Shown one piece after another: positions 36,755 through 46,088 of a stretch of 64,000 nucleotides of DNA. Under the pieces are notes generated by a model, which saw nothing but the letters and a program-made list of their open reading frames with translations, did no database searches and was not told where the DNA came from. Source of the stretch: Psychrobacillus sp. FSL H8-0483 (GTDB lineage Bacteria; Bacillota; Bacilli; Bacillales_A; Planococcaceae); assembly GCF_038637725.1 (NCBI RefSeq), contig NZ_CP152052.1, forward strand, positions 1,533,501 through 1,597,500, read 5' to 3'. Both the position numbers and the translations under genes were made by a program. Within the stretch, counting starts at the first letter, position 1. Each line of letters begins with the position of its first letter.

Positions 36755-38522
36755 AATTTGGAATAGTGTTGTCGGGAAGCTATGGGGAACCATATTGCTT
36801 CTCGTCTTATTTGTGTTGTTTATAGTCACGGTATTAATGCTGGAATTTTTGGAAGATTTCCATACGCAACAGGCGGAGGAGTCACTTAGACAAGAAGCTG
36901 CTACCATTGGGAAGATAGTGGAACAGCATGATGAAGTAGAAGACTCCCTGGAAATCATCCAAGATATTTTGGGTTCTGAAACGAATGCCTTAATTGTCCG
37001 AAACTCCGAATCTGTCTTTTTATCTGTCCATGAAGGACTAAATAAAGACGTAATTAAAGACAAGATTTTAGATGATAAGGATCTTGCTAAAATCTATACT
37101 TCTGATAAAACGATTATTAAAAAGACGCTTATGCCTTCCATGACTTTTGAAGATCGGATGGAAAACTATATTATTCTTGCTTCTCCTTTAGAATCGGACA
37201 AAAAAAAACATGGAGCAGTATTTATTTATCAAAGTTTAGAAGTAGTGAATAAGACTTCAAATAGTACGACAAAAATAGTCTTTTTATCTGGTTTTATTGC
37301 ATTGTTATTAACAACTATGTTCACCTTCTTTTTAACCTCTCGAATTACATCTCCTCTGCGAAGTATGAGAGAAGCAGCATTGGAATTAGCAAAAGGAAAC
37401 TTTGAAACGAAAGTTCCATATCTTCAAAGAGATGAAATTGGGGAGCTGGGCTCTGCTTTTAACCGAATGGGAAGACAGTTAAAGCACCATGTGGAAGTGA
37501 TTAATCAAGAAAAAGAACAACTTTCTAGTATTCTTACATCTATGACAGATGCTGTCATTACATTTAACAAAGATTTTAAAGTTATTGTCAGTAATCCTCA
37601 AGCAGACCAGCTCTTTCAAAAATGGTATGCTAACAATGAAACAACCAATAATTCCCATTTGCCTGCAGAGTTACATCATCTACTCGATCATGTATTTAAC
37701 TTGGAGGAAGAAATAGATGAAGAATTAGAGATTAAAGGAGCCTATTTCTCCGTTTCTATTAGTCTTCTGTATAGTAAAGACTCTGTTCGTGGAGCAGTAG
37801 TAGTTCTTAGAGATATGACGGAACAACATCGTTTGGATAAGATGCGATCCGATTTTATTGCTAATGTCTCGCATGAGCTAAGAACACCTATTTCCATGTT
37901 ACAAGGATATAGTGAAGCAATTATAGATGATGTAGTAACGACAGAAGAAGACAAAAACGAAATGATACGTGTTATTTATGATGAGTCGAAACGAATGGGA
38001 AGATTAGTGACAGAGCTACTCGATCTAGCTCGATTGGAGTCCGGGTATTTAAGTATTTACAAAGAAGAAGTTTCCATTATTCCAACGATTGAACGTATTA
38101 CTCAAAAGTTTGATCAAATTGCAAAAGAAAAAAATATACAATTGGCGTTTGAACATACACTATCAGAAGGACTTTATTTACAAATTGATGAAGATCGCAT
38201 GGAGCAGGTTCTTACTAATTTAATAGATAATGCTCTTCGACATACACCAGATGACGGGGCCGTCACGGTTAAATTAGCACATGTAAATCAGCAAATTACG
38301 ATTGAAGTAGCGGATACAGGATATGGTATTCCGAAAGAAGACCTTCCGTATGTATTTGAACGTTTTTACAAAGCAGATAAAGCAAGAACGAGAGGGAAGA
38401 GTGGAACTGGGCTTGGACTTGCAATAGCTAAAAATATTGTGGAAAGACATAATGGTTCTTTGTCTGTTGAAAGCGAAGTTGGCATTGGGACGACATTCGT
38501 TATTAAATTACCTTTAAGTTAG
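36747..38522 (+). CDS. resE: sensor histidine kinase ResE
   Basis: Membrane kinase partner of ResD. 591 aa: helices at about 12-32 and 172-193 flanking an extracellular sensor, HAMP (SRITSPLRSMREAALELAKGNF region), PAS (about 255-365), HisKA with phospho-His in NVSHELRTP (about 375), N-box DNALRHTPDD, G1 DTGYGIPKED, F-box YVFERFYKAD and G2 GTGLGLAIAK. Confidence 0.96.
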   Translation: MNRIWNSVVGKLWGTILLLVLFVLFIVTVLMLEFLEDFHTQQAEESLRQEAATIGKIVEQHDEVEDSLEIIQDILGSETNALIVRNSESVFLSVHEGLNKDVIKDKILDDKDLAKIYTSDKTIIKKTLMPSMTFEDRMENYIILASPLESDKKKHGAVFIYQSLEVVNKTSNSTTKIVFLSGFIALLLTTMFTFFLTSRITSPLRSMREAALELAKGNFETKVPYLQRDEIGELGSAFNRMGRQLKHHVEVINQEKEQLSSILTSMTDAVITFNKDFKVIVSNPQADQLFQKWYANNETTNNSHLPAELHHLLDHVFNLEEEIDEELEIKGAYFSVSISLLYSKDSVRGAVVVLRDMTEQHRLDKMRSDFIANVSHELRTPISMLQGYSEAIIDDVVTTEEDKNEMIRVIYDESKRMGRLVTELLDLARLESGYLSIYKEEVSIIPTIERITQKFDQIAKEKNIQLAFEHTLSEGLYLQIDEDRMEQVLTNLIDNALRHTPDDGAVTVKLAHVNQQITIEVADTGYGIPKEDLPYVFERFYKADKARTRGKSGTGLGLAIAKNIVERHNGSLSVESEVGIGTTFVIKLPLS

Positions 38523-38572
38523 TGAAACAAAACTGTACATGAAACGACTAATTGAAAGAACGGGGGGAGCAT

Positions 38573-39109
38573 ATGAATGACTCCGTTTTCCACCGCTTGT
38601 ATGATAGTTATCATCAAGACGTTTTTCAGTTTTTGATCTATTTAGTGAAAAATAGACAAACTGCGGAAGACCTGGTCCAAGAGGTATATGTTCGTGTGTT
38701 AAGAGCTTATAGTAAATTCGAAGGAAAAAGTTCGGAAAAAACCTGGTTATTTTCAATTGCTAAGAATGTAGCAATTGATCATTTTAGAAAACATGCGGTT
38801 AGGAAGAAAAGATTGTTTGATTCGTTTGATTGGGAGACCATGCAGCTCGCTTCTACAGACATGCTTCCAGAAGATTTAGTGCAGTTAAATGATGAAATGA
38901 AAACTTTACTGATTGCTTTAGATGAATGTACGGGTGACCAAAAGATGGTCATTATTATGCGTTATTTTCAAGAGCTTTCGATTGCGGAGACAGCCCAAAT
39001 ATTAAATTGGACAGAAGGTAAAGTGAAGACAACACAGCATCGTGCAGTAAAAGCACTTCGTCAACGGTTATCTGTAAAAGAAAAGGAGGGTAATGTTCAT
39101 CATGAGTAA
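38573..39109 (+). CDS. sigX: ECF sigma factor SigX
   Basis: Extracytoplasmic sigma controlling cell envelope charge modification in B. subtilis. 178 aa: region 2 FQFLIYLVKNRQTAEDLVQEVYVRVL, SSEKTWLFSIAKNVAIDHFRK, region 4 SIAETAQILNWTEGKVKTTQHRA. GGGGGAG precedes the ATG at 38573; a longer start at 38552 runs through it. Position after resE and before its anti-sigma gene is diagnostic. Confidence 0.94.
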   Translation: MNDSVFHRLYDSYHQDVFQFLIYLVKNRQTAEDLVQEVYVRVLRAYSKFEGKSSEKTWLFSIAKNVAIDHFRKHAVRKKRLFDSFDWETMQLASTDMLPEDLVQLNDEMKTLLIALDECTGDQKMVIIMRYFQELSIAETAQILNWTEGKVKTTQHRAVKALRQRLSVKEKEGNVHHE

Positions 39110-40385
39110 CATGGAAAACGAAGATCGCATCTTAGATGAGCTTTTAAGTAACATGCCCAAATTTACAGATCATCGTCCTAAGGAAGAAGTGTTAATGAGG
39201 GTACAAACAGAACTAGAAGGTCACAAGATTGAAGATAAAAGAAATAAAGTTAGCGGCTCTGTATCTAGATGGATGCCTTTAGTCGTTTCAGTTGCTTCCG
39301 TTATTTTGTTAACTTTTCTTGTCTCCTCTTATATAAATGAAGAAACGACGATGAAAGAAGAAAGTAAGGCTGACCGATCTTCAAAAGAAGAAAGTATGCG
39401 TTCTATGGATGTAACAGAAGAAAGTGTAGAGGAAGATAAATCAATAGAGACCAATGATAGTAAATCAAAAGAACAAGAACAAGAACAAGCAAATGAAATG
39501 ACGACAATGGCTAGTATTGTTGAGTCTCCAGTAGAGTTGATACCACTTAATACTGCCGCAACAGCTGTATATGGAGATAGTTTAAATGGAGGAACGGTAT
39601 TCCACTTTTCGTTAGTGGAAAATGCATATTCGCTTCCAGTGACCATTATAATTCCAAAAGAACAAATAGCTATTGATTTTCCTGGTATAACGCCAAATAG
39701 TCTACAGTTGTATGAACGCTATGCAGAAATGATTGATGAAGAGGCATTAGGATTTAATGATTATCATCCATACAAAGGTTATTTTGTTGCAGAGGAAAAT
39801 GTGTTAAAGCATTATTTACCAGAAGGTCATGGCTATGATACAGCTTCTGGCACGTCCATTCCTTACTGGACTTCAATAAATGAAATTTTTGCAGACTTTG
39901 ATTGGTTAGCTAGATTAAACGAGGATGGAACTCCTAGCGTTTGGGATCAGTTCGGACCCTTGGATGAACCTACCCCTTTAACAGGTGTAAATGGACGTTA
40001 CTATCACAAATATGTAGCTTTGAACGGTGAAACGTATTTAACTTCCAATGTAAATGAAGTTACAACAATTTCTGAGGCATTTGATCAAATGAAGAAACGA
40101 GAGAGCGATCTATACATTCCTGTTATTCCAAATGAAGTTACTTATTCCTATAGAGATGACAATGGGACTTCTGTTATTCAGTTTGATGAACCTCTAGACT
40201 TAACAACATTGGATCGAAAAGATGCAACTCTGATGATAGAAGCATTCGCTTTGACAGCTGCTAGCTTCGAGACTGAAGTGAAGCTGGAAAATATTGTCCA
40301 GCAGCAATGGGAGGAATTTGATTTAACAAAGACACTTCCTAAACCACTAGGTCCTAATGGATTTATCTTGCAAACAAAACAATAG
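39102..40385 (+). CDS. rsiX: anti-sigma X factor RsiX
   Basis: Membrane anti-sigma that sequesters SigX. 427 aa: cytoplasmic N-terminus (about 1-50), one membrane helix (WMPLVVSVASVILLTFLVSS), an acidic Ser/Glu-rich linker and a large extracellular domain. Two ATGs are possible: 39093 lies 3 bases from AAGGAGG and 39102 lies 12 away; I take the latter with doubt. Overlaps sigX by 8 bases. Confidence 0.88.
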   Translation: MSNMENEDRILDELLSNMPKFTDHRPKEEVLMRVQTELEGHKIEDKRNKVSGSVSRWMPLVVSVASVILLTFLVSSYINEETTMKEESKADRSSKEESMRSMDVTEESVEEDKSIETNDSKSKEQEQEQANEMTTMASIVESPVELIPLNTAATAVYGDSLNGGTVFHFSLVENAYSLPVTIIIPKEQIAIDFPGITPNSLQLYERYAEMIDEEALGFNDYHPYKGYFVAEENVLKHYLPEGHGYDTASGTSIPYWTSINEIFADFDWLARLNEDGTPSVWDQFGPLDEPTPLTGVNGRYYHKYVALNGETYLTSNVNEVTTISEAFDQMKKRESDLYIPVIPNEVTYSYRDDNGTSVIQFDEPLDLTTLDRKDATLMIEAFALTAASFETEVKLENIVQQQWEEFDLTKTLPKPLGPNGFILQTKQ

Positions 40386-40390
40386 CTGAG

Positions 40391-40428
40391 AATGCTACCC
40401 TTAAATAACTTAGGGGTAGCATTTTTTT
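40391..40428 (+). terminator. sigX-rsiX terminator
   Basis: AATGCTACCC / GGGTAGCATT perfect stem with an AT-rich loop, then TTTTT. A truncated repeat starts 2 bases after it. Confidence 0.9.
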
Positions 40429-40429
40429 C

Positions 40430-40482
40430 ATCGGAAAGCGAACAGATTTTCGTTCATAACATCATGATCGTTTAACAGAGCC
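40430..40482. repeat. right-end fragment of the GGCTCTGTTAAA palindromic family
   Basis: CATCGGAAAGCGAACAGATTTTCGTTCATAACATCATGATCGTTTAACAGAGCC-like segment (positions given) matching the last 53 bases of the 15973 element. The left end is missing. Confidence 0.8.
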
Positions 40483-40583
40483 TTCTACTAAAATATGAAA
40501 CAGTATTATTGCATCTCCTCCATTATTTTGTTAAGATGTTATTAATTCAAGATAAATAGCTTGAAGGACAACAAAATATTGAT

Positions 40584-40716
40584 TCATCTTCGGGGCAGGG
40601 TGTAATTCCCGATCGGCGGTAATAGAATTTTTTTCTTGAGCCCGCGAGCCGTTAAGGCAGGATTTGGTTAAATTCCAAAGCCGACAGTATAGTCTGGATG
40701 GGAGAAGGTGAAGGTG
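40584..40716 (+). ncRNA. FMN riboswitch (RFN element)
   Basis: Conserved RFN blocks in order: CTTCGGGGCAGGGTG, AATTCCCGATCGGCGGT, GAGCCCGCGAGCC, GGCAGGATTTGGTTAAATTCC, AAAGCCGACAGT and GTCTGGATGGGAGAAGG. It lies 150 bases upstream of ribU and is followed by an intrinsic terminator, so it most likely works by FMN-dependent transcription termination. Confidence 0.95.
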
Positions 40717-40770
40717 CAGTCGTTTTTCGTATGCTCTATACGGATACGCTTATTTAAGTGTACCTTTTAC

Positions 40771-40802
40771 TCCCTTAAGCAAATAACCGCTTAAGGGATT
40801 TT
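40771..40802 (+). terminator. riboswitch-controlled attenuator ahead of ribU
   Basis: Perfect TCCCTTAAGC / GCTTAAGGGA stem, 8-base loop, TTTTCT. Located between the RFN aptamer and ribU, the expected place for the expression platform. Confidence 0.88.
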
Positions 40803-40867
40803 CTGAGTTATACAAACGATCTGAACCTTTCTTCTTGTGGAGTGAATCGCAAAAGGAGAGAGGATTT

Positions 40868-41461
40868 ATGATTAAAAGTAAGACGCGAATGCTTATTGCA
40901 ATCGCTATGTTGAGTAGTATTTCTTTTGTATTAATGCTGCTTGCGTTTCCGTTACCTGTTTTACCTGCATATTTGAAAGTGGACTTCAGTGATATTCCAG
41001 CATTAATTGCTGCAATCACTATGGGACCTATAGCAGGAGTACTCGTTGCATTTTTGAAAAATGTGTTAGATTGGCTGTTCGCAGGTAGTCCAACTGGTGT
41101 GCCAGTAGGACATATGGCTAACTTCGTAACAAGTATTTTATTTTTAACACCGGTTTATTTAATTTATCGTAAAGTTACATCTTCTAAAGGAATTGCGTTT
41201 GGTTTAGGAGCAGGAACAATTTCGATGGCCTTTGGCATGAGTATTTTAAATTATTATGTATTCTTACCAATGTATTCCTATTTTTTAAATTTTCCAATGG
41301 AAACAGGTACAGCATTATTCAATACAATAATTTTCGGTATTTTACCGTTTAACTTAATAAAAGGTATTTTAGTGACAATTGTTATGATTGTTTTATTTAA
41401 GCGAATGAAACCTTTGCTGGATAAAGTAACACATTCATTTCAACTTCCTAATGTAAATTAA
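40868..41461 (+). CDS. ribU: riboflavin transporter RibU, ECF S component
   Basis: Substrate-binding membrane subunit for riboflavin/FMN uptake with the shared ECF energising module. 197 aa, six helices; typical segments VDFSDIPALIAAITMGPIAG, FLKNVLDWLF and PTGVPVGHMANF. AAGGAG lies 9 bases before the ATG at 40868. Controlled by the FMN riboswitch upstream. Its presence fits with the loss of the biosynthetic rib operon from the ribT locus. Confidence 0.95.
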   Translation: MIKSKTRMLIAIAMLSSISFVLMLLAFPLPVLPAYLKVDFSDIPALIAAITMGPIAGVLVAFLKNVLDWLFAGSPTGVPVGHMANFVTSILFLTPVYLIYRKVTSSKGIAFGLGAGTISMAFGMSILNYYVFLPMYSYFLNFPMETGTALFNTIIFGILPFNLIKGILVTIVMIVLFKRMKPLLDKVTHSFQLPNVN

Positions 41462-41463
41462 AA

Positions 41464-41500
41464 AAAGGTCGTTTCTCTAATGGAGAGAAACGACCTTTCA
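41464..41500 (+). terminator. ribU terminator (first of two identical hairpins)
   Basis: 15-bp perfect stem AAAGGTCGTTTCTCT / AGAGAAACGACCTTT with loop AATGG, 2 bases after the ribU stop. The same hairpin recurs at 41781. Confidence 0.85.
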
Positions 41501-41548
41501 GACTGTAGACAAACTCAATTTTGGGTGCATAGAGTTGATATTAAATTC

Positions 41549-41664
41549 GGCAAGGACCACCACTTCGCTTTCCGTGGGCTTGGCTTCAGCCTCCTCGTCA
41601 CTGTGTTCCTGCGGGGTCTTCTGCTCAAGCTGTTCCCACAGGAGTCTTCGTGGTGGTCCTTGCC
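41549..41664. repeat. 116-bp palindromic element with 15-bp perfect terminal inverted repeats
   Basis: GGCAAGGACCACCAC (41549-41563) and GTGGTGGTCCTTGCC (41650-41664). The interior has CGCTTTCCG, GGCTTCAGCCTCCTCG and CTGCGGGGTCTT, the reverse-complement versions of the motifs in the 12161 element, so it is the same superfamily in the opposite orientation. Confidence 0.85.
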
Positions 41665-41780
41665 TTATAAACAATTCCTTCTAGATATCCACTATTTTTA
41701 CTTTTAATTTGATAAAGCAACCTCTTTAGGATTATTTATTATTCATAACCGTTTAAAAAAATACTTTTGTCATCAAGTCG

Positions 41781-41818
41781 AAAGGTCGTTTCTCTAATGG
41801 AGAGAAACGACCTTTCGT
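41781..41818 (-). terminator. fer terminator (second identical hairpin)
   Basis: Exact copy of the 35-base hairpin at 41464, here 7 bases beyond the fer stop (41825). Palindromic, so it can serve either strand. Confidence 0.82.
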
Positions 41819-41824
41819 TTTGTA

Positions 41825-42091
<267 letters not shown>

Positions 42092-42184
42092 TTACCTACT
42101 TACACGAATTAGCTATCGTATTCATTCTAAAGATGTTTTCATTACTTTTCAACAAAAATACTTTATAAATGTGAGGTATTTCAA

Positions 42185-43219
42185 TTGTATTTTCAAAAAC
42201 TTTTACTTGTAATCATACATAAATTTAATGGAGAACGGTCTTCCATGGCACCATATTATCTATTAAAAGGAAAGAAATCAGGACAGACGATACAAGATGT
42301 TACTTATTTTGACCTTCATCCTTTTTTCTCTCTTTATCCTAAACTATCTAAAGAAGAATATAATGTCGAAATTTCAACACTTCTCTCCAAAAATCTTATA
42401 GAAGTGAAAGAAGCGTTTATTTTTATTACCGAACAAGGACTTGGGCAAATCAAGTCGATGAGAGAAAATCTTTACAATGGATGGGACTTAAGGGGTAATG
42501 AACATATTTTCTGGAGGAGATTGGATCTTACCGTACAAACATTATCCCATTTCCAGGCAAATGAGAAAAGATTTATACCAAACCAAAAAGATAACGCTAT
42601 ACATCATTTTGTGAGGGGATTTTTATTAAAGAGAAATTTCCAATCCTCGACTTATGGTTCCCAATTTAAGAATCAACTTATGCTACTTCTCGAAAATCCA
42701 AAATTATTAGAAATACATCGCACCTTGTTTGTGTATCGACTAAGTGGATATAAAGAAAGCGGCTTGACCTGGGAGCAGCTTGCGCAGGAACAAAACTCAA
42801 CAATTTTAGATATGAAGTTCCAATTTATTGAGTGTTTGCATATCCTGTTGAGCGATATAACTGCTGAGAAATTTCCGGATTTGTATGAACTATCGAAAGA
42901 TATTTATGTCCTCACTCCTTTAACTGATTCCGCATCGAAAACAAGTCAATTATTTGAAAAAGGATATACCATCGATGAAATTGCACAAATGCGCTTTTTA
43001 AAATTAAATACAATTGAAGACCATGTCATTGAAATTGTTTCCGCTAATCAAATGTTTCCTATTTATTCTTTTATAACATCTGAGCAACTTCAAAGAGTGT
43101 TGGATATATCTAAACAATTAAAAACGAAAAAATTAAAAATTATTCGGGAAAATGCTTCGGATTTAAGTTATTTTCAAATAAGACTCGCTTTAACAAAAGG
43201 GGAAGAAGTGCATGGATAA
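42185..43219 (+). CDS. ypbB: YpbB, helicase-associated helix-turn-helix protein
   Basis: 344 aa; C-terminal helix-turn-helix (KGYTIDEIAQMRFLKLNTIEDHVIE). The family is always found next to the RecQ-like recS and may help that helicase bind DNA. TTG start: TGAGGT is spaced 8 bases. Overlaps recS by 8 bases, so the pair is translationally coupled. Confidence 0.88.
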   Translation: MYFQKLLLVIIHKFNGERSSMAPYYLLKGKKSGQTIQDVTYFDLHPFFSLYPKLSKEEYNVEISTLLSKNLIEVKEAFIFITEQGLGQIKSMRENLYNGWDLRGNEHIFWRRLDLTVQTLSHFQANEKRFIPNQKDNAIHHFVRGFLLKRNFQSSTYGSQFKNQLMLLLENPKLLEIHRTLFVYRLSGYKESGLTWEQLAQEQNSTILDMKFQFIECLHILLSDITAEKFPDLYELSKDIYVLTPLTDSASKTSQLFEKGYTIDEIAQMRFLKLNTIEDHVIEIVSANQMFPIYSFITSEQLQRVLDISKQLKTKKLKIIRENASDLSYFQIRLALTKGEEVHG

Positions 43220-44630
43220 GTTGACTGAAGTACTTCATAGTAAATTTGGTTACACTTCTTTTAGAGAAGGTCAAAAAGAAGTAATCGAGCAAGTTCTTGC
43301 AAGACAGGATGTAGTTGCGATTTTACCCACTGGCATGGGGAAATCGTTGCTGTATCAGTTGCCGGCTTACTTTATGGATGGAACTGTCATTGTCATTTCA
43401 CCTTTGTTATCGTTAATGCAAGATCAAGTAGAACAACTTAAAATGATGGGAGAGAAACGAGTTATTGCCATTAACTCATTTTTATCTTATGACCAAAAAG
43501 AAATTGTTCTTAGGGATTTAGCTGTCTATAAGTTTATTTTTACTTCGCCTGAAATGCTACAGAACGAACGTTTTAACAAAGCGCTATCTGCAATTCCTAT
43601 TGCCTACATTGTAGCCGATGAAGCACATTGTATCTCGCAATGGGGATTTGATTTTAGACCTGATTATTTAAGAATATCGAAATCGCTAAAAAATGTTAAA
43701 GATGTTCCTGTACTCGCACTGACTGCTACTGCAACTAAAAATGTAGTAGAAGATATTAAATCGACGTTATTAATGAAAAGTCCATATGAATATATCCATT
43801 CGCTTGACCGTACTTCTATTGCTTACGAAGCCCGAGAGGTAGATAACCAACAAGAAAAAATAACATGGATATTTGGAAGGATAACTTCCACTAGAGGACC
43901 AGGTATTTTATATACACAGTCCCGAAAAAAAACAGAATTTTATGCAGAGGAGCTACGAAATCGGGGAATTCGTGTTGCGTTCTATCATGCAAAAATGGAT
44001 CAAGACGATCGCATATTAATTCAACAGCAGTTTCAGCAAGGACAATTGGATTGGATCTGTGCTACAAATGCTTTCGGGATGGGTATACATAAAGGAGATA
44101 TAAGACAAGTTATACATGATCATATCCCAACTTCTATTGCTAGCTATATGCAAGAGGTAGGTAGAGCTGCCCGCGACGGTAAGCAGTCTATTGCTTCCAT
44201 CATTTATACGAACTCAGATGTAGAACAAGCATTTTATGTTGCAATGCAAGATTTTCCAGGTGAACCTGATATTCGATTGACCTACCAACACCAATTAGAG
44301 GGAATAGAATTACAGCTTCCAGAAACAACTGCCCGTATTTTAAATTATTGGAAGGAAGAGTTAACTGAACAGGAAACAATTCATTTATTTCAAAACATTA
44401 AACAAAAGAAGTGGGTAGAAATTCAAAGCTTATACACAATGCTTCAAAATGAGGTATGTGTGAGAGAACAATTATTACACTATTTCGATGAACAGTTGTT
44501 GGAAAGGCCGGTTCATTGTTGTTCTAAATGCGGTCTTCATATACAAGATATTTTTCAAATGGATAAAGAACAAAAGATAGAAAAAATTGAGTTAAATTGG
44601 AAAAACAGACTAAATAGACTGCTCCACTAG
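43212..44630 (+). CDS. recS: RecQ-like ATP-dependent DNA helicase RecS
   Basis: 3'-5' helicase for recombination and repair. 472 aa, shorter than full RecQ: Walker A LPTGMGKSLLYQ (about residue 40), DEAH box ADEAHCISQWGFDFRPDYL, LTATAT, and the helicase C domain GRAARDGKQS, followed by a Cys-containing segment CCSKCGL. No HRDC domain. Matches B. subtilis RecS (ypbC) in position. Confidence 0.94.
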   Translation: MDKLTEVLHSKFGYTSFREGQKEVIEQVLARQDVVAILPTGMGKSLLYQLPAYFMDGTVIVISPLLSLMQDQVEQLKMMGEKRVIAINSFLSYDQKEIVLRDLAVYKFIFTSPEMLQNERFNKALSAIPIAYIVADEAHCISQWGFDFRPDYLRISKSLKNVKDVPVLALTATATKNVVEDIKSTLLMKSPYEYIHSLDRTSIAYEAREVDNQQEKITWIFGRITSTRGPGILYTQSRKKTEFYAEELRNRGIRVAFYHAKMDQDDRILIQQQFQQGQLDWICATNAFGMGIHKGDIRQVIHDHIPTSIASYMQEVGRAARDGKQSIASIIYTNSDVEQAFYVAMQDFPGEPDIRLTYQHQLEGIELQLPETTARILNYWKEELTEQETIHLFQNIKQKKWVEIQSLYTMLQNEVCVREQLLHYFDEQLLERPVHCCSKCGLHIQDIFQMDKEQKIEKIELNWKNRLNRLLH

Positions 44631-44713
44631 TTAAACTTTTGATAAGTTTACATTTTCAACAAAATTCGGCATAATAGAAGTAGATATGAAGGCAGAAATG
44701 GAGTTAGACTAAA

Positions 44714-45304
44714 ATGAAACAAGATGACTATCAGAAAAAAATTGATGAACATAGACAATCAATCAGTTTAGAAGATGATTCTACTGAATTAAGAAGAAGC
44801 AGAAGATCTAATTCATCGAAAAAGGCGAAGAAAAAGTCGAAAAATGTATTAATTCCCACATTATTTGGTGTTTTTATCTTAATTCCCATTTTCATGTTCA
44901 TTTATGTGTATTATTTCTTCACACCGGAAGAGGAAGAAGTTACCGATCCTGGAATAATCCAAATGGAAACTAAAACAATTTCAAATGGATTAAGTAAACA
45001 GGAAGAAGCGAAAGAAACTGTCGATGAAAATACTGAAGGCGTAGAACAAACGCCTGTGACAACTACTGAAACAGAAGAAAAAGAAGAGACAAAAAATGTA
45101 GAAAATCTAGAAGAAAAAAAGGAAACTCAAGTAGAAACCAGTCAACAAGTTCAAGCTAACACACATACTGTAGGGAAAGGAGAAACACTTTATCGAATAG
45201 CTATGAACTATTATAATAATCCTGATGCAGTAGAAAAAATTAAGGACGCAAATGGTTTATCATCTAATGAAATTTCCGTTGGTCAAAAATTAATTCTGCC
45301 ATAA
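44714..45304 (+). CDS. ypbE: LysM-domain membrane protein (YpbE-like)
   Basis: 196 aa: basic N-terminal cytoplasmic region, a membrane helix (about 47-68), a long Glu/Thr-rich extracellular linker and a C-terminal LysM domain (HTVGKGETLYRIAMNYY to VGQKLILP) that should bind peptidoglycan. B. subtilis YpbE has the same layout and follows recS-ypbD; ypbD is not seen here. Confidence 0.85.
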   Translation: MKQDDYQKKIDEHRQSISLEDDSTELRRSRRSNSSKKAKKKSKNVLIPTLFGVFILIPIFMFIYVYYFFTPEEEEVTDPGIIQMETKTISNGLSKQEEAKETVDENTEGVEQTPVTTTETEEKEETKNVENLEEKKETQVETSQQVQANTHTVGKGETLYRIAMNYYNNPDAVEKIKDANGLSSNEISVGQKLILP

Positions 45305-45377
45305 TTAGGATTAAAAGAAGGATAATTGTGGCTTTTGTTGAATATAAATATGTATCTTGTTTGGGAGAGGTGTTTAT

Positions 45378-46010
45378 ATGTTTGTAAAAAGTGTCATGAT
45401 TCCGAAAGAAAAATGTTTAACGGTACATGTGAATACTACAGTATTAGAAGCTCTACAAGAACTAGAAGCAAAAGAAATCGATGCACTACCGATTATTGAA
45501 AATGGAAAGTATAAAGGAATGTTCAATAAGTATCTTTTATACAAAGCCTTTTTTTATAGTGATTTAGATAAAGAAAGCTTTTTACAACAAACAACAGTAT
45601 CAGATGTTATAACTAGAGAAGATACGTTTGTTCAAATAGAGGATGTATTTGAAAATGCATTTATCAAGCTCTATGATTTTCCAATCCTTGCGGTTGTAGA
45701 AAACGACAAGTTTCTTGGTCTGGTTACTCGCTATGATACAATTACTCAATTTAAAAGTGCATTCGGAATGAATAGTAAAGGTACGAGGATAACGTTTACT
45801 TCAGTTGAATCAGAAGGGCGTATTCTAAAAATGTCTGATATTCTTCATAAATATCATACATCTGTTATTTCACTTGTAACATTTGATGAAACAGACAAAC
45901 TAGTTCGCCGAATTGTGCTCAAAATTGAGAACGATCAAAAAATAGATCGAATTTTAAAGGATCTCGAGAAGTCAGGTTTTCGTGTTTTACATATTGAAAA
46001 AGATGCGTAA
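45378..46010 (+). CDS. tandem CBS-domain protein with ACT-like C-terminus
   Basis: 210 aa. Two CBS motifs (residues about 5-60 and 75-135; LEAKEIDALPIIENG and YDFPILAVVENDKFLGLVTRYD), then an ACT-like domain of about 70 residues. The same architecture occurs in c-di-AMP-binding CbpA of Listeria, so nucleotide sensing is plausible but unproven. GGAGAGG lies before the ATG at 45378. Confidence 0.8.
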   Translation: MFVKSVMIPKEKCLTVHVNTTVLEALQELEAKEIDALPIIENGKYKGMFNKYLLYKAFFYSDLDKESFLQQTTVSDVITREDTFVQIEDVFENAFIKLYDFPILAVVENDKFLGLVTRYDTITQFKSAFGMNSKGTRITFTSVESEGRILKMSDILHKYHTSVISLVTFDETDKLVRRIVLKIENDQKIDRILKDLEKSGFRVLHIEKDA

Positions 46011-46036
46011 AATTATCAATATAGAAAATACGAGCG

Positions 46037-46064
46037 AGGACAGGGATAATTCCCTGTCCTTTTG
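46037..46064 (+). terminator. terminator after the CBS gene
   Basis: AGGACAGGGA / TCCCTGTCCT perfect 10-bp stem with TAAT loop, then TTT. Confidence 0.85.
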
Positions 46065-46088
46065 CATGTTTACATAGGAGGTTTATAG

